From an uncultured Pelagibacteraceae bacterium (GTDB taxonomy: Bacteria > Pseudomonadota > Alphaproteobacteria > Pelagibacterales > Pelagibacteraceae): a DNA stretch of 50,226 nt. Where the stretch lies: the NCBI GenBank assembly GCA_902518595.1, contig CABYGR010000003.1:1-50226 (forward strand), in the 5' to 3' direction. The number at the start of each line of letters is the position of its first letter. The first letter of the stretch is position 1. Below are positions 17,776 through 27,412 of this stretch, in pieces. The notes below the pieces were generated by a model. That model was given only the letters and a program-made list of their open reading frames with translations, was not told the DNA's origin and did no database searches. The translations under genes were made by a program, and so were the position numbers.

Positions 17776-19125
17776 ATGTTCAAAAAATTTTTTTCGTATC
17801 CAGTATTCCTAGTAATTGTATTGTCAATAATTGGCTCTCTATTTTATGGTTACTTAGTAAAATATTTTACGGCAGGAGGGCAAAAATTTATTTTTTTAAA
17901 AGAAATTATAATAACTTCTACCGAAATAACTCAGGCGGCAATTAATATGATACAATCTAAATCTTTTAATCCCAATAAACCATTAATTAGTGTCAGACAC
18001 AAAGATAAAAAAAGATTTGAAAAATTTATAAATAATAAAAGAAATGCTCTTTTAATATTACCTAGATACGATCATAGTATAAGTAGATCAGTAGTTGATG
18101 TCATAGATCTAAAAAATTTTGAAACTATTCACACATATAAACACGATATTTCCGAAATGATATTACAAATTAAAAATTTAGAAGAATTCCCTAGAATTGA
18201 TATAGAAGATTCTCCAATAAGATTTAGATATTTTCATCCTTTAATTTTTGATGATGGATCGTTAATAAGCTATAGCCATTATTCTGTAATGTTTAAAATT
18301 GATTTTTGTTCAAAATTAAAATGGATAAATGATGAAGAAAGATTTCATCATAGCCAAATGTTAAATCATGAAGGGAGTATATGGGTAGGAGGTCAACTTA
18401 ATCCACAATCAAAACATGTAATTAAATATCAAATTAATGGTTTTGATGATGACTCAATTGTTAAAATAGATACTGATGGTAAAATACTTTTTAAAAAAAG
18501 TGTAATTGAAATTTTAATCGACAATAAAATCTTACCAAATAATTATGCATACTCATCATCAAAATCTGGGGAACTGGATCCTATTCACTTAAATGATATT
18601 GAACCTGCGCTTAATGATTCTCAGTATTGGGAACAAGGTGATGTTTTTTTAAGTATAAGAAATCAGTCTGCTATTGCTCATTATAGACCAAGTAATAATA
18701 AAATTATAAATTATATAACTGGTCCTTTTGCTCATCAACATGATGTAGATATCATATCCGATAAAGAAATTTCAATTTTCAATAATAATAGTTTTTTTGT
18801 AAATAATGAGTTTTCGGAAATTTTAATTTATAATTTTGAAACAAATGAGTTTACAAAAGTTTTAAACGATCAGCTTCAAAAAGAAAAATTTAAAACAATT
18901 TATGGAGGATTATCTCATTACTTAAAAGATGGATCTTTTATTGTTGATGAAGATGAATTTGCAAGATTAATTTTGTTTAACAAAAAGGGTGAAAAAGAAT
19001 GGGAATTTATTAATAAAGATAAAAATGGAAATATTGGATTAATAGATTGGAGTAGAATTATAGAGGATGAATTTTTTATTGAAAAATTCAAATCATTAGT
19101 TGAAAATAAAAAATGTTCAAATTAA
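17776..19125 (+). CDS. Arylsulfotransferase (ASST)-like protein, membrane-anchored
   Basis: A 449-residue protein with an uncleaved N-terminal transmembrane anchor (about residues 8-30) and a presumably periplasmic beta-propeller-like body. Motifs fit the arylsulfotransferase superfamily: HHSQMLNHEGSIWVGG (about residue 195), DPIHLNDIEP and HQHDVDIISDKEISIFNNN (about residue 320), which carry conserved histidines. Such enzymes move sulfate between phenolic compounds without PAPS, but the actual reaction here is unknown. It is the first gene of a four-gene operon with overlapping reading frames that also encodes a PAPS-type sulfotransferase, so a sulfation-related role is plausible. No strong Shine-Dalgarno site is visible. 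Confidence 0.72.
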   Translation: MFKKFFSYPVFLVIVLSIIGSLFYGYLVKYFTAGGQKFIFLKEIIITSTEITQAAINMIQSKSFNPNKPLISVRHKDKKRFEKFINNKRNALLILPRYDHSISRSVVDVIDLKNFETIHTYKHDISEMILQIKNLEEFPRIDIEDSPIRFRYFHPLIFDDGSLISYSHYSVMFKIDFCSKLKWINDEERFHHSQMLNHEGSIWVGGQLNPQSKHVIKYQINGFDDDSIVKIDTDGKILFKKSVIEILIDNKILPNNYAYSSSKSGELDPIHLNDIEPALNDSQYWEQGDVFLSIRNQSAIAHYRPSNNKIINYITGPFAHQHDVDIISDKEISIFNNNSFFVNNEFSEILIYNFETNEFTKVLNDQLQKEKFKTIYGGLSHYLKDGSFIVDEDEFARLILFNKKGEKEWEFINKDKNGNIGLIDWSRIIEDEFFIEKFKSLVENKKCSN

Positions 19126-19322
19126 TATACATAATTACTTTATTTTTTCTTACTACTTCATCGTCTTATGCATATTTAGGACCTGGACTAGGTGGAGGGG
19201 TAATAGCAGCGACCTTAGGAATTATAGTTGCATTATTTGCAGCTTTATTTGGATTAATTTGGTTTCCAATAAAAAGAATTCTTAAAAAAAGAAAAGAAAA
19301 AAAACAGAACAAAATTGATTAA
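19113..19322 (+). CDS. Small exported glycine-rich membrane protein (69 aa)
   Basis: Signal peptide of ~19 residues ending SSSYA, then YLGPGLGGGVIAATLGII and a long hydrophobic helix ending WFPIKR and a highly basic tail. It overlaps the end of the arylsulfotransferase gene by 13 bp and the next gene by 8 bp, so translation is probably coupled. I recall similar small proteins beside ASST-like genes in marine alphaproteobacteria, but cannot name a family. A membrane partner of the sulfotransferase system is an inference from position only. Confidence 0.7.
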   Translation: MFKLIYIITLFFLTTSSSYAYLGPGLGGGVIAATLGIIVALFAALFGLIWFPIKRILKKRKEKKQNKID

Positions 19323-19680
19323 TCAATTATTACTAATTTTTTCAGCAATAATTATTTATGAGTTTGTAAGATTTACAAAGTTTATAACAATTGCAAAATC
19401 TAGTTTAAAAATTAATAAAAAAATTTTTAAGTTATTCGCTTATAAGAAAGTATCAGATCTAAGAAAACAAAGGCTAATATTTTATTACTCTAAATCTTTA
19501 TTTATCTCTTCAATTAAAATAATTAGTATAATCGTAATTATAATTATTTTTATGTTTATTTTAAATTTATTATCTTATTCATTTTTAAATTTTGTTATTT
19601 CTATCTTTGGAATTTTTGAAATGATTGTATTTTTAATAATCTATTATCAGTTTAAAAAAAAAATTAATGCAAAACTATAG
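19315..19680 (+). CDS. Small integral membrane protein (121 aa), unknown
   Basis: The frame opens at a TTG at 19315 (no ATG is available before mid-protein), overlapping the previous gene by 8 bp. It has a hydrophobic N-terminus (about 2-16), a basic central section, and two strongly hydrophobic segments around residues 62-85 and 90-113, ending in a Lys-rich tail. No family recognised. It overlaps the sulfotransferase start by 14 bp, which supports it being a true member of the operon. Confidence 0.6.
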   Translation: MINQLLLIFSAIIIYEFVRFTKFITIAKSSLKINKKIFKLFAYKKVSDLRKQRLIFYYSKSLFISSIKIISIIVIIIIFMFILNLLSYSFLNFVISIFGIFEMIVFLIIYYQFKKKINAKL

Positions 19681-20629
19681 TAGTCTTCAAAAATTTCTAC
19701 ATGATCTTGTATTAAATAAAAAATTTATTAATAAATCTTTATATGAAATTGAAAAAATTATTTATTTAAAAAATAAAGATATTAAAAACCAATCTCATAT
19801 TTTTATAAGTAGTTTGCCAAGATCCGGTACAACAAGTCTTTTGAATTTCATATATTCATCTGATCAATATGCGTCTCTAACTTATAAAAATATGCCATTT
19901 GTGCTATCTCCACATCTTTCAAAATTTTTTAACAAAAAAAATTTTTCAAAAAAGGAAAGGCTTCATACTGATGGAATAAACTATGATATTAATAGTCCCG
20001 AAGCGTTAGATGAAATATTTTTTAATAATGATGAAGAATTCATAAAAAATGAACTAGTTAACTATGTGCAACTAGTTCTGCTTTCAGAAAATAGACTTAA
20101 TTATTTAAGTAAAAATAATCTCAATTTTAAAAGAATTAATTTAATCAGTTCAATATTACCTAACTCAATTTTTTTAATTCCTATTCGGGAGCCCCTACAA
20201 CATGCTTATTCACTTTTTAGTCAACACAAGCACTTTAACCAATTACAAAAAAAAGATGATTTTATAAGAAGATATATGAATTATCTTGGTCATAATGAAT
20301 TTGGTCTTAATCATAAACCATGGAACAGACCAATAAATTTTGATGACAATAATGATATAAACTATTGGCTAGAACAATGGACTTTATTTTATCAAAATAT
20401 TCTAGATAAGTACCGATCTAGTAATAACTGCTTTTTTATAATCTATGAAAAATTAATTAATCCTAATTATATAAAATTATTTCTTGAAAAAACATGTTTA
20501 AAAAAAACTGAAACTTTAAATTTAAATTATTTTAAGAATTCTAATAAGAAAGAGATTGATATTGATTACGCAAAAAACATTTATGAAAAAGCTAAAGATA
20601 TTTACCTAAATTTTAATCAAAAATTTTAA
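19667..20629 (+). CDS. PAPS-dependent sulfotransferase family protein
   Basis: A 320-residue cytosolic enzyme predicted to move sulfate from PAPS to an acceptor. The 5'-phosphosulfate loop SSLPRSGTTSLL is at about residue 49, and the 3'-phosphate-binding segment IPIREPLQHAYSLF at about residue 170. The later W-rich region WLEQWTLFYQNI and a final FIIYEKL strand are also typical of the P-loop sulfotransferase fold. The acceptor (glycan, lipid or small molecule) cannot be told. It is the last gene of the overlapping operon that starts with the ASST-like gene; no terminator is visible before typA. Confidence 0.82.
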   Translation: MQNYSSLQKFLHDLVLNKKFINKSLYEIEKIIYLKNKDIKNQSHIFISSLPRSGTTSLLNFIYSSDQYASLTYKNMPFVLSPHLSKFFNKKNFSKKERLHTDGINYDINSPEALDEIFFNNDEEFIKNELVNYVQLVLLSENRLNYLSKNNLNFKRINLISSILPNSIFLIPIREPLQHAYSLFSQHKHFNQLQKKDDFIRRYMNYLGHNEFGLNHKPWNRPINFDDNNDINYWLEQWTLFYQNILDKYRSSNNCFFIIYEKLINPNYIKLFLEKTCLKKTETLNLNYFKNSNKKEIDIDYAKNIYEKAKDIYLNFNQKF

Positions 20630-20719
20630 TATTAAACCTCATTTTTTCATAAATCTTCATATTTATTAAGTTTTTTAAAGTTTTCAAAAAAAAAAATTAA
20701 TGTATAAGAGCCACAATTT

Positions 20720-22546
20720 ATGAATAACAATATAAGAAACATCACAATAATTGCACACGTTGACCATGGTAAAACAACTCTAATTGATAACCTAATGAAA
20801 CAAAGTGGTTCATTTAGAGAAAATGAAATTGTAGATGAAAGATTAATGGACTCTGGAGAGCTTGAGAAAGAAAGAGGAATTACTATTTTAGCTAAACCAG
20901 CTTCAATAAATTGGAAAAACTCTAGAATAAATATTATTGATACTCCAGGTCACAGAGACTTTGCTGCTGAAGTAGAGAGGGTGCTTAGTATGGCAGATGG
21001 AGCATTATTATTAATTGACTCAGCAGAAGGTGTTATGCCTCAAACAAAATTTGTATTATCAAAAGCATTAAAGCAAGGTTTAAAACCAATTGTTGTAATT
21101 AATAAGTTGGATAAAGCAGATCAAAGAGCTAATGAAGTTTTAGATGAAACTTTTGATTTGTTTGTAAGTTTAGATGCTAATGAAGAACAACTAGATTTTC
21201 CAGTTTTGTATGCAAGTGGCAGGTCTGGATGGGCTGATCAAGAAGTTGACGGTAAAAGAGAGAATTTAAACCCATTATTAGATCAAATTATCAGTCATGT
21301 AAAACCAGAAGAACTAGATAAATCAAAACCTTTTGCTATGTTATCAACACTACTATATGCAGACAGTTTTTTAGGAAGAAGTTTAGTTGGAAGAATTACT
21401 CAAGGAACTGCTAAAGCTAATCAACCAATAAAGGCAATCAACCTAAAAGGTGAAAAGATTGATGAAGGTAGACTTACAAAAATTTTTAGATATGAGGGAA
21501 CAAAAAAGGTTCCAATCGAGGTTGGTGAAGCAGGAGATATAGTTGTTGTAGCTGGATTAGAAAAAGCTAATGTCGCTGATACAATATGTGATTTAGAGGT
21601 AAATGAGCCAATCGCTGCTACTCCAATTGATCCTCCAACTATGTCAATTACTATTACTGTTAATACTTCTCCTTTGGCAGGCACTGAAGGGAAAAAACTT
21701 ACCAGTACACAAATAAGAGATAGACTAATCTTAGAAGCTCAAAATAATGTTGGTATTTCATTTTCTGAAAATGATGAAAATGACTCATTTGTTGTTAGTG
21801 GTAGAGGAGAATTGATGTTGGAAATCTTACTCACACAAATGAGAAGAGAAGGATTTGAAATGACAGTTAGCCCTCCAAAAGTTTTATATAAAAAAGATGA
21901 AAATGGAAACAAACTTGAACCAATAGAAGAAATAACTATGGATCTTGATGAAGAACACTCTTCAAAAATTATTGACTCAATGAATAAAAGAAAAGGTAAA
22001 TTGATAGAATTAAAAGATACTGGTAAAAACAAAAAAAGGTTAATATTTCATGCCCCAACAAGGGGTTTAATGGGTTACACAAGTAGATTTCTTACTCTTA
22101 CAAAGGGGAATGGGGTAATTAATAGAATTTTTCATGACTATGGTTCATTTGAGGGTGAAATGGAAGGTAGAAGAAATGGTGCATTGATTTCAATGGAACA
22201 AGGTAAGGCTGTAGCCTTTGCAATATTTAATTTGCAGGCAAGAGGTGAAATGTTTGTAACCCATAATGATCCTGTTTATCCAGGTATGATAGTTGGATTA
22301 TCTCCTAAACCTGGAGATATGATTATTAATGTAATGAAGGGTAAAAAATTAACCAATATGAGGACTCAAGGCACTGACGAAAACGTTACTCTTACTCCAG
22401 TTAGAAAAATGTCGATAGCTGAACAATTAAGTATGTTAAATACTGATGAGGCTCTTGAAATTACACCTCATTCATGCAGATTAAGAAAAGCTATACTAGA
22501 TCCGCATGAAAGAAAAAAAAGTGAAAAATCTGGTACTGCTGCTTAA
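20720..22546 (+). CDS. typA: Ribosome-associated translational GTPase TypA/BipA
   Basis: A 608-residue GTPase of the elongation factor family, linked to 50S assembly and stress adaptation. The G domain shows AHVDHGKTTL (G1), RGITI (G2), DTPGH (G3) and NKLD (G4). Domains resembling EF-G III and V follow, with the TypA-specific segment APTRGLMGYTSRFLT and the C-terminal TPVRKMSIAEQL. Length is canonical. It ends on a TTAA shared with the convergent YczE-like gene. Confidence 0.96.
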   Translation: MNNNIRNITIIAHVDHGKTTLIDNLMKQSGSFRENEIVDERLMDSGELEKERGITILAKPASINWKNSRINIIDTPGHRDFAAEVERVLSMADGALLLIDSAEGVMPQTKFVLSKALKQGLKPIVVINKLDKADQRANEVLDETFDLFVSLDANEEQLDFPVLYASGRSGWADQEVDGKRENLNPLLDQIISHVKPEELDKSKPFAMLSTLLYADSFLGRSLVGRITQGTAKANQPIKAINLKGEKIDEGRLTKIFRYEGTKKVPIEVGEAGDIVVVAGLEKANVADTICDLEVNEPIAATPIDPPTMSITITVNTSPLAGTEGKKLTSTQIRDRLILEAQNNVGISFSENDENDSFVVSGRGELMLEILLTQMRREGFEMTVSPPKVLYKKDENGNKLEPIEEITMDLDEEHSSKIIDSMNKRKGKLIELKDTGKNKKRLIFHAPTRGLMGYTSRFLTLTKGNGVINRIFHDYGSFEGEMEGRRNGALISMEQGKAVAFAIFNLQARGEMFVTHNDPVYPGMIVGLSPKPGDMIINVMKGKKLTNMRTQGTDENVTLTPVRKMSIAEQLSMLNTDEALEITPHSCRLRKAILDPHERKKSEKSGTAA

Positions 22547-23199
22547 TCAAATATTTTATCAACTAAAAATAAACCTAAAGCAACACAAGGACCTATTCCA
22601 AAAGCAAACAATAAAGTTCCGACTCCTACGGTACCTCCTAAATACCAACCAACACTAACAACTGTAATTTCTAAAGTTCCTCTTACTAGCGATATAGGTA
22701 AATTTGTTATTTTTTGTAATCCTATCATCAGACCATCTCTTGGACCTGCTCCTAAATTTGAAACTAAATAAATTGCCCCACCTATTCCGACTATTATCAC
22801 TGAAGCTACTGCTAAAATTATCTGATAAATATAATTAGATGGAGTTGGTACAAATTTTATACAAAGATCAATCATCAATGCGATTATCAATGCATTAAAT
22901 ATAGTTCCCATTCCTGGTTTTTGACCTAGTGGTATCCACAGTATTAAAACTCCTATACTTATTAAAAATGTAATAGTTCCAATACTTAAATTAATATTCA
23001 TAGAGATACCTTGGGCTAAAACACTCCAAGGAGAAGCTCCTGTAAAAGAAACAATTAATAAACCTTCTCCTAAACCAAACAATGTTAAACCAAAACATAA
23101 AAAAAAGAATGTGGAAAATTTAGGTCTGAAATTATATGGCTTATCTGAGCTCCAATTTACTTTAGGTATATTTTTAATTTTTAAAAACATTTTTGACAA
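22543..23199 (-). CDS. YczE/YitT-like membrane protein (COG2364)
   Basis: A 218-residue polytopic membrane protein with about five hydrophobic helices. The repeated G-P/S motifs GASPWSVLAQG (about residue 55) and NLGAGPRDGLMIGLQ (about residue 150) are characteristic of the YczE/YyaS membrane family, whose molecular role is unknown. Its stop codon shares the TTAA with typA. It is divergent from the DUF6134-like gene with a 42 bp gap. Confidence 0.75.
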   Translation of the reverse strand: MSKMFLKIKNIPKVNWSSDKPYNFRPKFSTFFFLCFGLTLFGLGEGLLIVSFTGASPWSVLAQGISMNINLSIGTITFLISIGVLILWIPLGQKPGMGTIFNALIIALMIDLCIKFVPTPSNYIYQIILAVASVIIVGIGGAIYLVSNLGAGPRDGLMIGLQKITNLPISLVRGTLEITVVSVGWYLGGTVGVGTLLFAFGIGPCVALGLFLVDKIFD

Positions 23200-23241
23200 A
23201 CTACTTCTATTATTGAAAAAGTCTATTATTGTAATCGTTAA

Positions 23242-23919
23242 ATGAAAAAATTTTTAGTACTTATTATTATATTGTTTTCCACAAATGTTTTGGCTCATAT
23301 GGGCCATTATAAAAAGTATAATAAAATTGAAATGGATATTTTTAGAAATGGTGAATTAATAGGATACAATCATTATTTTTTCACAAGAAAAGGTAATCAA
23401 ACAATAGTTACTAATCAAATAAAATTTTCTGTAAAACTTTTAGGAGCTACTATTTTTAAGTTAGAAGGATATGGTGAGGAAAAGTATCTAAAAGATCAAT
23501 TAGTTTCTTATGACTCTAAAACTTTACAAAATAATAAAGAAAAATTTGTTAATTTAGTTTTTGATAAAGATAAAAATAAATTTAATATAAAAGGTTCTTC
23601 TTATTCAGGAGACGCATCCATTGATAATATTATAGGAAATTGGTGGAGTCATAAAATTTTGCAGGCTGAAAGTCAAATTAGTCCAATTTCAGGAAGTATA
23701 AAAGAACAAGTGGTCACTTTTGTTCGCAGCGAAAAAATTGAACAAAATGGACAAATATATGAAGTTGATCATTTTAGATTAAACTCAAAAGATATGTCAT
23801 TACCTAAAGATAAACGTCTAGATTTTAATATTTGGTTTGATAAAAAAAATTCTATGATTGTTAGAGTTTCTTATTCTAGAATGGGGAATTGGGAATATCG
23901 TCTTAAAAATTTAGAGTAA
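23242..23919 (+). CDS. Exported DUF6134-like protein
   Basis: A 225-residue protein with a cleavable signal peptide (about residues 1-18, ending VLA), so it should be periplasmic. The mature part begins HMGHYKKYNKIEMDIFRNGE and continues as alternating strands with GYGEEKYLKDQLVSYDSKT, resembling the beta-rich DUF6134 family of unknown function. It stands alone between two leftward genes and converges on pmbA with a 6 bp gap. Family assignment is from memory of the pattern, not a search. Confidence 0.6.
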   Translation: MKKFLVLIIILFSTNVLAHMGHYKKYNKIEMDIFRNGELIGYNHYFFTRKGNQTIVTNQIKFSVKLLGATIFKLEGYGEEKYLKDQLVSYDSKTLQNNKEKFVNLVFDKDKNKFNIKGSSYSGDASIDNIIGNWWSHKILQAESQISPISGSIKEQVVTFVRSEKIEQNGQIYEVDHFRLNSKDMSLPKDKRLDFNIWFDKKNSMIVRVSYSRMGNWEYRLKNLE

Positions 23920-23925
23920 ATTTAA

Positions 23926-25242
23926 TTATTTACCAGCAACAACCATTCCTTCTATCATCATAGTTGGTGAATTAGTTGAATATTCAAATTCTAAATCATT
24001 TGCTAAGGTTATATTTTGAAACATGTCCTTGAAGTTTCCAGCGATTGTAATTTCATTAATGGGATGTTTGAATTCACCATCTTCAACCAAAAAACCAGTT
24101 GCACCTACAGAATAATCACCAGTTATAATATTACTTCCATGACCAATGGTCTCAGTGATATACAAACTTTTTGAATTAGAATTTAATAGATTTTTTAAAG
24201 CAATTTTTCCATTATCGAAATAAAGATTACTGGTTCCCCCGCTCCTTCCGTTTGATTTAAGATTTAACTTTTTTCCATTATAGGTATCTATTAGATAATG
24301 TTTTAAAATTCCATGTTCAACTAAATTCAAAGTCTCCGTTTTCACTCCCTCAGAATCAAAACTTTTTGAGCCTAAACCTTTAATTATGTCAGGTTTATCA
24401 TAAATATTTATCGAGCTTGAAAATATTTTTTTACCAATCATATCTTTTAAAAATGAAGTTCCTCTTGAGATGGCGGATGAAGAAATTGCACTTGCAAAAG
24501 TGCTTAGTATTCCTTTTGCGATTCTTTTATCAAAAATTATTGGAATCTTTTCACTTCCAATTTTTTTTGGATTTAATTTTCTGATAGTGTTTTTAACGGC
24601 CGCTTTTCCTAATTCTTCTGCACTTTTAATATCATCATAGTGACATTTAAGAGTATATTCATAATCTCTCTCCATACTTTTATCATCTTTAGCAACAGCA
24701 ACACTAGATGCTACAAATGATGAAGTTTTAAAACCTTTACAAAAACCATCACTATTAGCTAAAATAAAATTTGATTTGTCTTCTGTAAAACTAGACTCTG
24801 TGTTTATTATTTTTTTGTCACCTGAAGCAGAATTTTCTAATATTGATAAATATTTAATTTTGTCATCATTCTCAATATGAGTATCATCATATAAATTTAA
24901 CTCTTTAATTTCTTGAGCAAGCAAATCTTTATCAGGAAGCGCATTAAATTCATCCTCTGGAGTATTTTTTGTAGTTTCAATACATTTTTCAATTAATATA
25001 TTTAAGTTATCTTGTAATAAATTTGATGAAGATATAGATGATTTTTTCTTTCCTATGTAAGTAGATATATATACACCTAGATTGTCTGATCTATTAGACT
25101 CATCTAGCTTTTTATTCCTAAAATTTACAGTCTCAGAAATAGAGCTGCCTACATTTATACTTACTTCTGTAGCACCTAATTTTTTAGCTAAGTCTAAACA
25201 ATAAGAAGCTTTATTTTCTAAATATTCTTGATCTTTAACCAT
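23926..25242 (-). CDS. pmbA: TldE/PmbA subunit of the TldD-TldE metalloprotease
   Basis: Non-catalytic partner in the TldD/TldE heterodimer, known for microcin B17 maturation and CcdA degradation in E. coli. The 438 residues show the N-terminal repeat region, the LGSKSFDSEGV segment, HYLIDTYNGKKL, and GDYSVGATGFLVEDGE. No HExxxH zinc motif is seen, as expected for TldE. It begins one base after the end of tldD, which agrees with joint expression of the complex. Confidence 0.92.
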   Translation of the reverse strand: MVKDQEYLENKASYCLDLAKKLGATEVSINVGSSISETVNFRNKKLDESNRSDNLGVYISTYIGKKKSSISSSNLLQDNLNILIEKCIETTKNTPEDEFNALPDKDLLAQEIKELNLYDDTHIENDDKIKYLSILENSASGDKKIINTESSFTEDKSNFILANSDGFCKGFKTSSFVASSVAVAKDDKSMERDYEYTLKCHYDDIKSAEELGKAAVKNTIRKLNPKKIGSEKIPIIFDKRIAKGILSTFASAISSSAISRGTSFLKDMIGKKIFSSSINIYDKPDIIKGLGSKSFDSEGVKTETLNLVEHGILKHYLIDTYNGKKLNLKSNGRSGGTSNLYFDNGKIALKNLLNSNSKSLYITETIGHGSNIITGDYSVGATGFLVEDGEFKHPINEITIAGNFKDMFQNITLANDLEFEYSTNSPTMMIEGMVVAGK

Positions 25243-26655
25243 TTATAGTTTTGTGCCGCCAACTGTCATCTTGTTTATTAATATCGAAGGTTGGGCAACT
25301 CCAACGGGGACACCTTGTCCGGCTTTTCCACAAGTTCCAATACCTGGATCGAGCATCATATCATTACCTACCATTGAAACTTCTTTTAAAATTGATGGAC
25401 CATCACCTATAAGTGTTGCTCCTTTAATAGGAGATCCAATCTTGCCATTTATTATTTCATACGCTTCTGTACAATTAAACACAAATTTTCCAGATGTAAT
25501 ATCAACTTGGCCACCGCCAAAGCTGACAGCAAAAATTCCTTTATCCACAGATTTAATCATTTCGTCTTGTGTTTGTTTGCCGCTTAACATCATAGTATTT
25601 CTCATTCTCGGTAGAACAATATGTCTAAAATTTTCCCTTCTACCACTACCAGTAGATTTAGTTTTCATTAATCTGGCATTCAATCTATCTTGCATAAAAT
25701 TTTTCAAAATTCCGTTTTCTATTAGTACAGTTTTTTCCGTAGGGGTTCCCTCATCATCTATTGTGAGACTTCCTCTTCGATTATCTAAAGTACCATCATC
25801 AATAATTGTAACACCTTCGCTCGCTACTTTTTCACCCATCAAATTGTGAAACGCAGAGGTTTTTTTTCTATTAAAATCTCCCTCTAAGCCATGACCTACA
25901 GCTTCATGAATTAAAATTGCTGGCCAACCAGGTCCTAAAACTACTTTCATTTCCCCTGCCGGTGCTGGCTTGCTCTCTAAATTTACAGAAGCTATTCTTA
26001 AAGCTTCATCACATACATTTTTCCAGTTATCTTCTTTAAGATAAGCATCATAAGATTGCCTTCCTCCAACTCCATATACTCCTGTCTCTTTTCTTCCATT
26101 TTTTTCAAGCATTACAGATACATTAAACCTAATTAAAGGACGTGTATCAGTTAATGTATCACCACCAGATCTAATTATTTCTATAGACTTTTGTTCTCCA
26201 CTAAAATTAGCAGTAACTTGTTTAACATTATCATCTTTGGCTCGTAAGTATTTATTTACCTCATTCAAAATTTCAACTTTTTCATTAAGAGTTTTTTGTA
26301 TTATGGGATTAATATTATCATAATATTTTTTGTTAGATTTAGGAATAAAATGATTATAAGTGCCCTTAGTGGAATTTAATGTTGATTTTAGATTGTTTGA
26401 AGATTGTATTAATGAATTCTTTGATATTTCATTTGAATGAGAATAAGCCACTACTTCGCCTGATACTGCTCTAAATCCAAAGCCCAGATCTGAATTATAG
26501 CTAGAATTTTTTATCTTATTATCATCCAATATTATAGACTCTGATTTTGAGTTTTCTAAGTATAACTCACCATCATCACATTTTTTTAATGTATCAGAGA
26601 TTATATTTTCTGCATCATTTCGAGATAAATCAGATTTTTCAAAGAAATCACTCAT
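25243..26655 (-). CDS. tldD: TldD catalytic subunit (zinc metalloprotease)
   Basis: Catalytic half of TldD/TldE. The zinc site HEAVGHGLEGD (HExxxH) is clear, followed by GEKVASEGVTIIDDG, a segment on SRLTIDDEGTP-like sequence and the C-terminal KAGQGVPVGVAQPS. The track ORF starts at 26715, but its first 20 residues do not look like TldD; the Met at 26655 (MSDFFEKS) gives 470 aa, the normal TldD length, so I use it. It is followed directly by pmbA. Confidence 0.92.
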   Translation of the reverse strand: MSDFFEKSDLSRNDAENIISDTLKKCDDGELYLENSKSESIILDDNKIKNSSYNSDLGFGFRAVSGEVVAYSHSNEISKNSLIQSSNNLKSTLNSTKGTYNHFIPKSNKKYYDNINPIIQKTLNEKVEILNEVNKYLRAKDDNVKQVTANFSGEQKSIEIIRSGGDTLTDTRPLIRFNVSVMLEKNGRKETGVYGVGGRQSYDAYLKEDNWKNVCDEALRIASVNLESKPAPAGEMKVVLGPGWPAILIHEAVGHGLEGDFNRKKTSAFHNLMGEKVASEGVTIIDDGTLDNRRGSLTIDDEGTPTEKTVLIENGILKNFMQDRLNARLMKTKSTGSGRRENFRHIVLPRMRNTMMLSGKQTQDEMIKSVDKGIFAVSFGGGQVDITSGKFVFNCTEAYEIINGKIGSPIKGATLIGDGPSILKEVSMVGNDMMLDPGIGTCGKAGQGVPVGVAQPSILINKMTVGGTKL

Positions 26656-26746
26656 AAAAAATATACATATGCTGTTTGAGATAATTTTCAACTGGTGTAT
26701 TTTACGCATGTACATAAATTAATTTAGTTAATAATTATTTACTAAA

Positions 26747-27094
26747 ATGAAAGTTTATTTCAATAATTCCTGTAAAATCTGCAAGGCCGAGATTGATTTA
26801 TATAAAAAAGAAAAAATTCAGGAAATTGACTGGATAGATATAACTAATAATGATTTAGCGGAAAAAGAAACATCTAAAAATAACAAAGAATTATTACGAA
26901 GACTTCATGTAAAAGATGGTGAAAAAATTATTCAAGGTGCAGAAGCATTTCTTGCATTGTGGAAAAAAATACCAAAATATAAATTTCTATACAATTTTTT
27001 TAGATTACCAATAATTTTTAATTTATTTTCATTTGGATATGAAATAGTAGCTTTTATTCTATATTTAAAAAACAAAAAACAATTGAGGAATTAA
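26747..27094 (+). CDS. DUF393 (DCC family) thiol-disulfide oxidoreductase-like protein
   Basis: A 115-residue thioredoxin-fold-like protein. The N-terminal MKVYFNNSCKICKAEIDLYKK carries the CxxC pair in the position of the DCC-family motif (YDGxCxxC). Later VKDGEKIIQGAEAFLALWKKIP and a hydrophobic C-terminal segment fit the family. Function in the cell is unknown; a redox role is inferred. It shares a TTAA with the convergent 97-aa gene. Confidence 0.78.
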   Translation: MKVYFNNSCKICKAEIDLYKKEKIQEIDWIDITNNDLAEKETSKNNKELLRRLHVKDGEKIIQGAEAFLALWKKIPKYKFLYNFFRLPIIFNLFSFGYEIVAFILYLKNKKQLRN

Positions 27095-27384
27095 TTAAAA
27101 AAAAATAATAAAAATTTACTTAATAACGACATGGAAGATATAAACATAACTAGAACTATAGAATACATAAATAAAACGATTTTATTTTTTTTTCTTCTAA
27201 GTCTTACAAAGTCTTTATCATCTAAATCAGAAATGTCCCTCTCACCTATAACGGGATAATCGTAACTAAATCGCCAGGTGCTATCTCCAAGTCTAGTGTC
27301 TAAATTGTTATAATATGTTATCCACGCAAGAATATATTTTAAAATCAAGTAAAGAATTATGAGAAAAGTAGTGCCTAAAATCAT
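27091..27384 (-). CDS. Small membrane protein (97 aa), unknown
   Basis: Two hydrophobic helices (about residues 3-22 and 72-96) flank a charged loop with GDSTWRFSYDYPVIGERDIS and a basic patch VRLRRKKNK. No family recognised. It lies 28 bp downstream of the Lys-rich protein on the same strand, so the two may be co-transcribed. Its 3' end overlaps the DUF393 gene by the shared TTAA. Confidence 0.6.
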   Translation of the reverse strand: MILGTTFLIILYLILKYILAWITYYNNLDTRLGDSTWRFSYDYPVIGERDISDLDDKDFVRLRRKKNKIVLFMYSIVLVMFISSMSLLSKFLLFFFN

Positions 27385-27412
27385 TAATGATAATACCTAA
27401 TAAAAAAAAACA

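Noticed and set aside
25243-26715. Longer tldD start at 26715 given by the ORF track
   Set aside because: The extra 20 residues do not resemble TldD and the Met at 26655 gives the standard length.
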